From a virus, in the IMG/VR virus record IMGVR_UViG_3300027974_002422, positions 1 to 29,510 of that record: a DNA stretch of 29,510 nucleotides. The stretch is one strand, 5' to 3'. Position numbers and translations under genes: made by a program. The stretch's first letter is position 1; each line of letters starts with the position of its first letter. Below, piece after piece: positions 23,798 through 29,510 of this stretch. The notes beneath the pieces were generated by a model. That model searched no databases and was not told the DNA's origin. It worked only from the letters and a program-made list of their open reading frames with translations.

Positions 23798-24033
23798 TTA
23801 ACGGTATCTAGATCCGAACCAATTTCATTTTTGTGAAATGGAAGAGCTTTAGATATCTTGTATAGAATGTGTTTGTCCTTGATACCTAAGCCTCTTAGTC
23901 TTGTATACTCTTTACGAAACGCTTGAATAAACTCGTCAGATAGACCAAAATTCCGCGGGTAAAATAACCGACTTACTGTCTTGATTGATTTGTAGTTTTC
24001 TAGTATTGTGTCAGCTTGTTTATTGAATCTCAC
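23794..24033 (-). CDS. Small helical protein with IxE-N N-terminus
   Basis: A 79-residue protein from GTG. Basic and mostly helical, ending SDLDTVN. The beginning MRFNKQADTILENYKSIKTV resembles the start of the neighbouring 166-residue protein (HLIFENYSKI). AATAAATA at 24038-24045 (minus strand) lies just before the start and straddles the stop codon of the next gene upstream. No family recognised; an internal virion protein is possible. Confidence 0.6.
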   Translation of the reverse strand: MRFNKQADTILENYKSIKTVSRLFYPRNFGLSDEFIQAFRKEYTRLRGLGIKDKHILYKISKALPFHKNEIGSDLDTVN

Positions 24034-24037
24034 TAGT

Positions 24038-24045
24038 TATTTATT
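24038..24045 (-). promoter_or_regulatory. Late-promoter-like AATAAATA motif
   Basis: The minus-strand copy reads CTAATAAATAACTA immediately before the GTG at 24033. It is almost identical to the motif before 22784 and overlaps the stop codon of the P-loop kinase gene. Confidence 0.45.
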
Positions 24046-24739
24046 AGAGAACACCCTTTTCTTTGCTGGCCATTTCTCTTTGGTCTCTTATGAGTTGTTC
24101 CATCTTATTGATTTCATCCAGATTAACAAGACTTTGCTCTTCACCAAACATGTCACCTTCTGGTGTAACATACATGGCTATTTGCTCCAATCTTTCTTCT
24201 GTGCTGCCAGATAACTCAATTAATGCAGGGCTATCGTTGGGTGGAAAGAATGGTGACACTTGTTGTGTCTGAATTTGTTTGTGTATTGCTCTGAACATGT
24301 TGTCTGTTTCAATGATAAACTGTGGGTCTGTTTCACGATTGTTATCGGATACAACTGGACCCATTAAATCTCGGGTCATATAAAAGATTATATCCAAGGT
24401 TCTCATGCTCTTCTGAACACCACCAATGCACTTGTTAACAAACTCTTCTGTGAACCCTTTCTTACCCTTCTCATGGGCCCATATGGTGTATACAATATTA
24501 TCGAGCGGGCATCTATCGTAGGCAATCTTATCATGCATGGTGTAAGGTGCTTGCTGTTGAAGCATAAAGTCAAGAATGGCTTGTTGTGTCTTCTTGTCAG
24601 TCTTCTTGCTGTGCTTATCCCCTGCAATAATGCTACGATATGTTTGTGTTGGTGTTTTGTATTGCGGCCATTTAGCAAGAAAAGCCTTTAATGTGGTGGT
24701 TTTGCCTGTGCAAGCCGCGCCGCTGAAAGCTATACGCAT
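24044..24739 (-). CDS. NadR/AAA_28-like P-loop kinase
   Basis: A 231-residue protein. Walker A GAACTGKT (7-14) opens the protein, a layout common to deoxynucleoside-kinase, NadR and Ttd14-like NTPases. AYDRCPLDNIVYTIW (about 93-107) is the usual D-R lid and base-binding stretch of these kinases. A helical C-terminal tail of ~50 residues is Glu/Gln-rich. The substrate could be a nucleoside, nucleotide or NAD precursor. The family is common in T4-like phages but its phage role is unproven. Confidence 0.78.
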   Translation of the reverse strand: MRIAFSGAACTGKTTTLKAFLAKWPQYKTPTQTYRSIIAGDKHSKKTDKKTQQAILDFMLQQQAPYTMHDKIAYDRCPLDNIVYTIWAHEKGKKGFTEEFVNKCIGGVQKSMRTLDIIFYMTRDLMGPVVSDNNRETDPQFIIETDNMFRAIHKQIQTQQVSPFFPPNDSPALIELSGSTEERLEQIAMYVTPEGDMFGEEQSLVNLDEINKMEQLIRDQREMASKEKGVL

Positions 24740-24769
24740 GATAATATTGTATGCTAATTTAGGAGATTA

Positions 24770-25270
24770 TCAACTACCCCTGGTGGGCATTTGAATTGGC
24801 GGCACTGCGGGGGTCTGTGTGGTGGGTGATGGTGCTTGTGCAACAGGCGTTGCAGCAGGCGCTTGAGGCTGTGCAGGTGCAACCATTTTGTCTAAAGCTT
24901 GTACTATTTGTGCAACATCAATGCCTTTGATCTTGTCAGTTATAGCCTTTTTCATTTGCTGTATGTCTTGTGCTGTCTTAACTTCAGTCACAGTAACAAG
25001 ACTCATTAAAAATGCAGCAATGGATCCACCCAACACTTTCTTTGCTTGTGCAGCTTCTTGTTGATTGAAAAAACCTGTCTTCACTGCAGTTTCAATCAAT
25101 GCATTTGTTTTGTCTTCAAAAGCATCAATTGCATTTAAATTTGTATTGAAGGCATTGAGATCTTTGAGACGCTTGGCTGCAGGAGCTGCAGGTGTGGCTT
25201 GAGCTGGGGCTGCTTGGGCTTCTGCTATTTTACTATAATTTTCAAATATTAAATGTGCATCACGCTTCAT
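24770..25270 (-). CDS. Ala/Pro-rich virion-type protein with IxE-N N-terminus
   Basis: A 166-residue protein. The start MKRDAHLIFENYSKIAEAQA is followed by Ala/Pro-rich sequence, a central helical domain (about 35-125, FNTNLNAIDAFEDKTNALIE ...), then a long Ala/Pro/Gln/Thr tail. IFE-N near the N-terminus resembles the (L/I)xE cut site of T4-type prohead protease gp21. This fits an internal or scaffold-associated head protein, but that is an inference. Its upstream TAAATAAATA motif straddles the stop of the next gene. Confidence 0.6.
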   Translation of the reverse strand: MKRDAHLIFENYSKIAEAQAAPAQATPAAPAAKRLKDLNAFNTNLNAIDAFEDKTNALIETAVKTGFFNQQEAAQAKKVLGGSIAAFLMSLVTVTEVKTAQDIQQMKKAITDKIKGIDVAQIVQALDKMVAPAQPQAPAATPVAQAPSPTTQTPAVPPIQMPTRGS

Positions 25271-25280
25271 ATATGTTATA

Positions 25281-25288
25281 TATTTATT
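25281..25288 (-). promoter_or_regulatory. Late-promoter-like AATAAATA motif
   Basis: AATAAATA on the minus strand precedes the ATG at 25270 and touches the stop codon of the 441-residue protein. This is the third example of this arrangement in the window. Confidence 0.4.
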
Positions 25289-26613
25289 TAAACCCCACCC
25301 ATCAATCCAGGTAACATACCTAATAAATTCACGCCTATATTTGCACCTCCACCGCCAGCTAGACCTGGCAGAACGCCAATCAATCCACTGGCCAGGTTCG
25401 CCATGCCTGCAGCCGGTGTACCAGCCATTTGACTGGTTATTCCACCGAGCACATTACCACCATATTGATTATCATTTGGATTGCCGTATTGATTGCCATA
25501 CTGGTTTTGATTGTATGGATTGTATGTTTGTGGCCTGCTGAAGAAGTTTGGCGGGTTATTGAAATTATCAGGTCTCATGAACTGCTGCGGTGCCATATTT
25601 TGTCTTCCAAAAGGATTCTCTTGTGTTGCACCTTGAGGTACATTTTGTGGCATGAGTGTACCAGGTGTGCCTCGTCGACCTGGTTGACCAGGAATACGTG
25701 GTGTTGCGAATTGACCCAAAGCAGCAGCTTGAGCAGGTGTAAGAGCTCTACCACCAAAAGTATAGACTGGTTGTTGTGGTTGATCGAGAGGTGCTATGCC
25801 TGCATCCTGCAAAGCCTGTCTTGTTGTTTGAATTTGTTTACCAGTCTTTGGATCAGTATATGTTACAACTTCTTCACCAGGTTCTGTTTGAGGGGCATAT
25901 GGGTCGCCGCCGCCACCAGTTTGATCTTTTGCCCAGGTATTAATTGCTCCAGTAGTAGCGTTATACATGTCACCGATGGCTGGTGTCAAACGTGCCGCGG
26001 TTTTTAATTTGGTACCTTTTTGAAGCGTGGCGTTTGCCTTCATCCCTGCAGGAATTTGCTTAAGTATATTGCCAGCAACATTGCTTCCTGCGGCCGCGAT
26101 CTCAGGTGCTGTCTTAACAAATGTACCAGCCCCTTTAGCACCTTTTTCTAAAGCTCCTATATCGGCTTTCGTGAGTCTAAAATTTGCTCCTTTTTCTATA
26201 GTACCTAATAGTGCTTTGGCCTGCGTGTTGGTAATAACCTTTTCACCAACCATTTTTGTAACAAGGTTATTTAGAGCTGTTTTTCCTGGCTCTTTGCGTA
26301 ACAACCCAACAACTGATGAACCTGCTTTCTCAAGAAGCTTTGGATTCTTTGCTGCTCCCTTTGCAGCTGCTTTAGCTGCTGCCCACGGCGCACCACCCAC
26401 GCCCGCGGCAAGAAGACCTAGATTTGGCATTGCCGCAAAAGCAGCTAGTGCCCACAAAATTATATTAACTGCGGATGGATTGGTTGCAGCTGTTTGTGTA
26501 GCTTTGATCAAATCTGGCCATGATAAGAGACCTGTCGGATCTATTACTTGGGCAATCGTGTATAACCAATTCTCATTTATCTGCTTTGAATTATGATATT
26601 GTCCAAAGGTCAT
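25288..26613 (-). CDS. Large Ala/Gly-rich and Asn/Gln-rich virion-type protein
   Basis: A 441-residue protein. A QINENW motif sits at residues ~11-16. A hydrophobic stretch follows at about 46-75 (VNIILWALAAFAAMPNLGLLAAG) and then an Ala/Lys-rich helical region to ~215. A Pro/Gln/Gly linker contains PRIPGQPGRRGTPG. An Asn/Tyr/Gln-rich repeat zone (YNPYNQNQYGNQYGN) leads to a second hydrophobic Gly/Leu end (LASGLIGVLPGLAGGGG). The pattern resembles phage proteins carried in the head or ejected into the cell, which must cross membranes. No family identified. Confidence 0.6.
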   Translation of the reverse strand: MTFGQYHNSKQINENWLYTIAQVIDPTGLLSWPDLIKATQTAATNPSAVNIILWALAAFAAMPNLGLLAAGVGGAPWAAAKAAAKGAAKNPKLLEKAGSSVVGLLRKEPGKTALNNLVTKMVGEKVITNTQAKALLGTIEKGANFRLTKADIGALEKGAKGAGTFVKTAPEIAAAGSNVAGNILKQIPAGMKANATLQKGTKLKTAARLTPAIGDMYNATTGAINTWAKDQTGGGGDPYAPQTEPGEEVVTYTDPKTGKQIQTTRQALQDAGIAPLDQPQQPVYTFGGRALTPAQAAALGQFATPRIPGQPGRRGTPGTLMPQNVPQGATQENPFGRQNMAPQQFMRPDNFNNPPNFFSRPQTYNPYNQNQYGNQYGNPNDNQYGGNVLGGITSQMAGTPAAGMANLASGLIGVLPGLAGGGGANIGVNLLGMLPGLMGGV

Positions 26614-26615
26614 TG

Positions 26616-26625
26616 TATTATTTAG
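26616..26625 (-). promoter_or_regulatory. Late-promoter-like CTAAATAATA motif
   Basis: CTAAATAATA on the minus strand ends two bases before the ATG of the 441-residue protein, the same placement as the other AAATA motifs here. Confidence 0.4.
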
Positions 26626-26659
26626 GATATAACCCTCTTGGATTCATATACAAACTGTA

Positions 26660-26683
26660 TACACACGTCTAGTATGGTGTGTA
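26660..26683. repeat. Inverted repeat, 7-bp stem
   Basis: TACACAC (26660-26666) and GTGTGTA (26677-26683) pair around a 10-base loop between two minus-strand genes. No T run follows in the reading direction, so it could be an operator or an RNA processing hairpin. Confidence 0.4.
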
Positions 26684-26696
26684 CCTATGAAAAAAA

Positions 26697-26894
26697 TTAG
26701 CGATTCAGTACTTTGCCGAGTCTCTCTTTAAACTGAAGTACAAACTTTTCAACAAAGCTATCCAATGCTTTGTTACCAGCTTTAACACCTTCAGCTTTAA
26801 TGATATTGGTTAGTTGATCTTGATCGAGTACTACTCGATAAGCTTCACTGCCACCATTTTGACCAGCAATATTAACATCAATGTTTACAATCAT
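26697..26894 (-). CDS. Small helical protein, function unknown
   Basis: 65 residues from the ATG at 26894; an in-frame TTG at 26927 is a weaker start. The N-terminal beta-type segment (MIVNIDVNIAGQNGG) is followed by a helical region with many Glu/Lys/Leu (DSFVEKFVLQFKERLGKVL). No family recognised. TATAAACA lies just before the ATG, another AT-rich start context. Confidence 0.55.
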   Translation of the reverse strand: MIVNIDVNIAGQNGGSEAYRVVLDQDQLTNIIKAEGVKAGNKALDSFVEKFVLQFKERLGKVLNR

Positions 26895-26929
26895 ATCAAT
26901 GTTTATACCTAACAAAGGTATTATCAACT

Positions 26930-27676
26930 CTAAACTTTTAAGGCTTTATCCCAAATAATGAGCTGCAATCTTGGACTAAAATTGAAGTCATGCTCTTTGC
27001 ATAGAGATGCTACTAGTTCTGCTTTTTGAACATGCTCTGCTCTGCTACCACAACATGGCATGAGCCACACCCTGTTGTGCGGGATATTAACCTCTTCCTT
27101 ATGGATATATTTCTCAAAAACTTCATCTAAATCCTCTGGTTCGTTAATAACAAATTTGAACCCAGAACCATTTTCTGCATGCCATTTCAACACAACTGGT
27201 TTGTATCTTTTCTCCTCTGGATCGCCATTATTAGATAGCTTGGGTGAAGTTGTGAAGGTGGCTTTATACACTTTCCATCGTTCATCAGGCATGATTGTTG
27301 CATTAGTTTCAAAGTCAATTCTTGGAATAAATCCAAAACGCTTGACGAAAGCTTGTACTAACTCTAGCAAAGCTTTTTGCTGAATGAGCGGTTCACCACC
27401 AGTAATCTTCCATATGGCGTTATGCTTTAAATGTGTAACATATCCAGAACTTTCCAATAAGTTAAGAACTTCATCCACAGTAAATCTGTTCTTAACAGAC
27501 CAACTCACAAAGCTATCGCAACCATTAGGGGAATCTGCTGAGGCGAACCCCTTACAAGTAAGATTGCACATGGACAGCCTCATGAATACCGATGGTTGAC
27601 CTACATACTCACCTTCACCTTCAATTGTATAAAATATTTTATCGTCGCTTAAGAATATCGTTGTTTCAGCTAGCAT
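26930..27676 (-). CDS. queE: 7-carboxy-7-deazaguanine synthase (radical SAM)
   Basis: A 248-residue radical SAM enzyme that turns 6-carboxytetrahydropterin into 7-carboxy-7-deazaguanine, a step toward preQ0. It has FYTIEGEGEYVGQPSVFMRL at the N-terminus and cluster cysteines Cys37, Cys41 and Cys53 (CNLTCKGFASADSPNGCDS). The spacing CX3CX11C differs from the usual CX3CX2C by a short insertion; variants with longer spacing are known in QueE. ITGGEPLIQ and FETNAT follow, then SPKLS, FKFVINEPED and a late WLMPC. In phages, preQ0 derivatives often replace guanine in DNA to evade restriction. The preQ0-to-DNA transglycosylase is not in the window. Confidence 0.9.
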   Translation of the reverse strand: MLAETTIFLSDDKIFYTIEGEGEYVGQPSVFMRLSMCNLTCKGFASADSPNGCDSFVSWSVKNRFTVDEVLNLLESSGYVTHLKHNAIWKITGGEPLIQQKALLELVQAFVKRFGFIPRIDFETNATIMPDERWKVYKATFTTSPKLSNNGDPEEKRYKPVVLKWHAENGSGFKFVINEPEDLDEVFEKYIHKEEVNIPHNRVWLMPCCGSRAEHVQKAELVASLCKEHDFNFSPRLQLIIWDKALKV

Positions 27677-27679
27677 TCA

Positions 27680-27693
27680 AGTATTATAATACT
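27680..27693. promoter_or_regulatory. 14-bp perfect palindrome with two overlapping TATAAT boxes
   Basis: AGTATTATAATACT lies between the divergent queE and phoH-like genes. TATAAT reads at 27685-27690 on the plus strand and 27688-27683 on the minus strand. It could be a divergent promoter or operator. Confidence 0.4.
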
Positions 27694-27731
27694 ATTAATA
27701 TGGAAATCAATAGGACCGCTTGCTTGTTTTG

Positions 27732-27740
27732 CATAAATAA
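27732..27740 (+). promoter_or_regulatory. Late-promoter-like CATAAATAA motif
   Basis: CATAAATAA ends five bases before the ATG of the PhoH-like gene and resembles T4-type late promoters. Confidence 0.4.
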
Positions 27741-27745
27741 TATAG

Positions 27746-28504
27746 ATGTCAAAAAAAGACAGAGCGGCTAAAAAAGCTGCTAAGTTTCCAAAAGATCAAG
27801 ATGGTATTCTTAGACCCGATATCTTCTTAAACTTTAAAATAGATCAAAAGTTCCACTTCAACGAGAGACACAAAGCCTTTGTGGACAAGGCCATGGATGA
27901 TTCATCTCAAATCATTTTCTGTGATGGTCCAGCAGGCTCTTCAAAAACCTACTGCGCCGTATTTGTTGCATTAACCATGCTAAAGGAGAAGAAGATAGAT
28001 GAAATAGTTTACATCAGGAGCATTGTTGAATCTGCCACAAGAAAATTAGGCAGTCTCCCAGGTGAAGTTGATGAGAAGTTCAAGCCTTGGAGCATTCCAT
28101 TAGTTGAGAAATGCGATGAACTTGTTGGTAAGCAAATCACAAACATGCTTTTTGATAGTAATTATATGAAGTGTATACCTGTTAATTTCCTCAGAGGCTC
28201 TACTTTTACAAACAGTGTTGTGATTGTAGATGAAGCGCAAAATCTAGAACATAGTGAGCTTGTTACCATTTTAACCCGTTTTGGAAAAAACTGCAAGCTA
28301 TTTGTTATTGGTGATACCAGACAATCTGATATCTTTGGCAAATCTGGTTTTGAAAAAATTATGACTGCATTTGATACAGAAGAAAGCCACACGAACGGTA
28401 TATGTGCATTTCATCTTACAGAAGAAGACATTACTAGAAGTAAGTTATTGAAGTTTATCGTGAAGATTATATCCACGATAAAGATTAAAAGCGCTAAAGA
28501 TTAA
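27746..28504 (+). CDS. phoH: PhoH-like ATPase
   Basis: A 252-residue P-loop ATPase. Walker A GPAGSSKT is at 61-68 and Walker B with VVIVDEAQN at about 158-166. SLPGEVDEKFKPW and VNFLRGSTFTNSVVI are typical PhoH stretches, as is FVIGDTRQSD. PhoH is frequent in marine and other large phages and is used as a phage marker gene. Its biochemical role (RNA or nucleotide metabolism) is unsettled. The basic N-terminus (MSKKDRAAKKAAKF) is a phage-type extension. Its last four bases overlap the convergent queD gene. Confidence 0.9.
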   Translation: MSKKDRAAKKAAKFPKDQDGILRPDIFLNFKIDQKFHFNERHKAFVDKAMDDSSQIIFCDGPAGSSKTYCAVFVALTMLKEKKIDEIVYIRSIVESATRKLGSLPGEVDEKFKPWSIPLVEKCDELVGKQITNMLFDSNYMKCIPVNFLRGSTFTNSVVIVDEAQNLEHSELVTILTRFGKNCKLFVIGDTRQSDIFGKSGFEKIMTAFDTEESHTNGICAFHLTEEDITRSKLLKFIVKIISTIKIKSAKD

Positions 28505-29169
28505 GCACCCCAACTGGTGCCACCAAACGGATTGCCCCAACCTGTAGTTGTGTGATTACCTACACGGGCTTCTCGCGGTGCCGGTGCAGCAGGTGCCGGT
28601 GTTGGAGCGGGTGCCGGTGTTGGAGCGGGTGCCAGTTCTTGTTGAACTGGCTTCTCACTAAACTTAAATTCAAATTGTTCAGCTTGAACCTTAGGTTCTT
28701 TATCACATTTACTGCTCTTACAACTACTTTTTTCTATGGCAAAAATAGCTGAATTTTTATCGTGCTCCCATACCTCCACCTTCTCCACCCAGCATCTATT
28801 CTTTGTAATGCCTCTTACATGTGCATCAGCAACATCAAAACACCATTCTGCTGTTCGCTCTATACCAACACCTTTTTCCATAATTCTCAGATCTGCTGCA
28901 CCTAAAGTATGTAGAGCCTTAAAATGATCAAGCAAAGGATCATCACCTGCAATGCATAGTGTGTGATCAAATTGACTCTCGAGAACGCTCTTTAACGCTT
29001 TCAGCCCACCAAAATCAACAACCCAATTCTTTTCATCTAACTGATCACATCCAAACCAAAATTTACCAATTAATCGATAGCCATGAATAAACTTACAATG
29101 ACCATCGGCCCTCCATTGCCTAAATGCGCAGCTTCCAAGTTCAATAGTTTTAGTGCTTTGATAACTCAT
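28501..29169 (-). CDS. queD: QueD/6-pyruvoyl-tetrahydropterin synthase-like enzyme with Pro/Ala-rich tail
   Basis: A 222-residue protein. Residues 1-150 align with QueD/PTPS enzymes, which make 6-carboxytetrahydropterin for preQ0 synthesis: GHCKFIHGY (His24, Cys25, His29), NWVVDFGGLKALK, FDHTLCIAGDDP, TAEWCFDV and WVEKVEVWEHDKNSA. The usual zinc ligands are three His (AAHR and HGH). Here HGH reads HGY, and the first His is replaced by the FRQW context. Sequences of this kind occur in phage QueD-like proteins, so a shifted metal site is possible. Residues ~150-222 form a Lys/Glu linker and an (APAPTP)n tail that are not part of the enzyme. Confidence 0.8.
   Translation of the reverse strand: MSYQSTKTIELGSCAFRQWRADGHCKFIHGYRLIGKFWFGCDQLDEKNWVVDFGGLKALKSVLESQFDHTLCIAGDDPLLDHFKALHTLGAADLRIMEKGVGIERTAEWCFDVADAHVRGITKNRCWVEKVEVWEHDKNSAIFAIEKSSCKSSKCDKEPKVQAEQFEFKFSEKPVQQELAPAPTPAPAPTPAPAAPAPREARVGNHTTTGWGNPFGGTSWGA
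28592..28633. repeat. 18-bp tandem repeat, 2.3 copies
   Basis: GGTGCCGGTGTTGGAGCG repeats twice with a third partial copy inside the queD-like gene and encodes the Ala/Pro/Thr tail. It is likely prone to copy-number change. Confidence 0.8.
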
Positions 29170-29186
29170 ATTAATATTGTAATATG
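29167..29186. repeat. Inverted repeat at the queD start
   Basis: CATATTA (29167-29173) and TAATATG (29180-29186) pair around a six-base loop. The left arm contains the start codon of the minus-strand gene, so an operator or translational hairpin is conceivable. Confidence 0.35.
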
Positions 29187-29206
29187 AGATGCAACGATAT
29201 CAACAA

Positions 29207-29510
29207 TTATTTCTGATTAGCCTTGCAATCGGCACAATCATTGCAATCACAACCGTCGACAGCATAATAACACTTCTCTTCTGTAACCACTTTAAAATCA
29301 TAAAATTTATTTAAAAAGTTATTTACAGTTGCATCAAATCCTTCGTTCTTTGTTTTGCCAGCCTTACTTAGCGCTATTGCCACAGCTTGCTTTTGTGCAG
29401 CCTTTTCACTACCAGGCTTGGATGCACCGATTTTACCTTTTGACTTATAGGCGTGCATTAATTCAGAAACATTTTTACCAACAGTTTTTTGAGACGAACC
29501 AGATTTGAGG
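29207..29510 (-). CDS. DUF6496-like small protein with Cys-rich end (5' partial)
   Basis: The frame stays open past the ATG at 29458 to the window edge (it reads ... SSQKTVGKNVSELMHAYKSK), so the gene starts outside. The central KSKGKIGASKPGSEKAAQKQ and AIALSKAG resemble the basic repeated Ser/Gly/Lys region of DUF6496-type phage proteins. After a helical linker, the end has five closely spaced cysteines in YYAVDGCDCNDCADCKANQK, a possible metal-binding knuckle. The function is unknown; a virion or DNA-associated protein is a guess. Confidence 0.65.
   Translation of the reverse strand, partial: LKSGSSQKTVGKNVSELMHAYKSKGKIGASKPGSEKAAQKQAVAIALSKAGKTKNEGFDATVNNFLNKFYDFKVVTEEKCYYAVDGCDCNDCADCKANQK

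Noticed and set aside
26027-26596. Plus-strand open frame of 189 codons opposite the 441-residue protein
   Set aside because: It mirrors the Ala-rich codons of the minus-strand gene, lacks a start signal, and cuts across a well-supported gene.
26660-26683. Inverted repeat as an intrinsic terminator
   Set aside because: In the minus-strand direction the T run precedes the hairpin instead of following it.

Overview
The window looks like part of the genome of a large tailed bacteriophage (Caudoviricetes, with T4-like habits), probably uncultivated and aquatic. The evidence is: tightly packed genes with 1-40 nt overlaps; a lysis cassette around a GH108 endolysin; phage-type accessory genes (PhoH ATPase, QueE and QueD for 7-deazaguanine synthesis, a NadR-like P-loop kinase, GMP reductase, a tmRNA); fibre-like proteins; and small proteins with IxE-N motifs near their N-termini. 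The host is probably in the PVC group (Verrucomicrobiota, Lentisphaerota or Planctomycetota). This is inferred from the left end, which carries a PEP-CTERM/autotransporter-repeat protein and a pseudopilin with an H-X9-DG motif. No terminase, capsid or polymerase gene lies in the window, so a prophage or a bacterial island cannot be fully excluded.

Layout. 1-4505 (+): an operon-like run of a beta-helical PEP-CTERM surface protein (cut by the window edge), a prepilin-like protein, four small single-span membrane proteins and a secreted FecR-domain protein. 4623-5621 (+): a beta-helix fibre or adhesin whose N-terminus is unclear. 5618-8408 (-): a lysis region read from a holin-like protein through three lipoproteins to the endolysin, then a membrane-anchored Cys-His-Asp protein and a small unknown. 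8471-8979 (+): two small basic proteins separated by a clear intrinsic terminator. 9026-9432 (+): a one-piece tmRNA with a very long, non-LAA tag. 9414-22721 (-): a run of sixteen genes for surface glycans with eight glycosyltransferases, two paralogous methyltransferases, two nucleotide-sugar epimerases/dehydratases, a shortened UDP-sugar dehydrogenase, a heptose-type kinase, a fused isomerase-nucleotidyltransferase, and GMP reductase. 22784-23797 (+): a glycine-rich fibre or adhesin. 23794-26894 (-): small and virion-like proteins plus the P-loop kinase. 26930-29510: QueE (-), PhoH (+), QueD (-) and a partial small protein cut by the right edge.

How it may work together. The glycan run could build or remodel a phosphoheptose-linked glycan on the host or virion surface. 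The fibres would handle adsorption, and the lysis region would breach the envelope. QueE and QueD feed the preQ0 pathway, which in phages often supplies modified guanine in DNA. GMP reductase and the tmRNA would tune nucleotide pools and translation during infection. The PEP-CTERM/pseudopilin/FecR operon looks host-derived and would need host exosortase and prepilin peptidase. It is the least expected part of the window for a phage.
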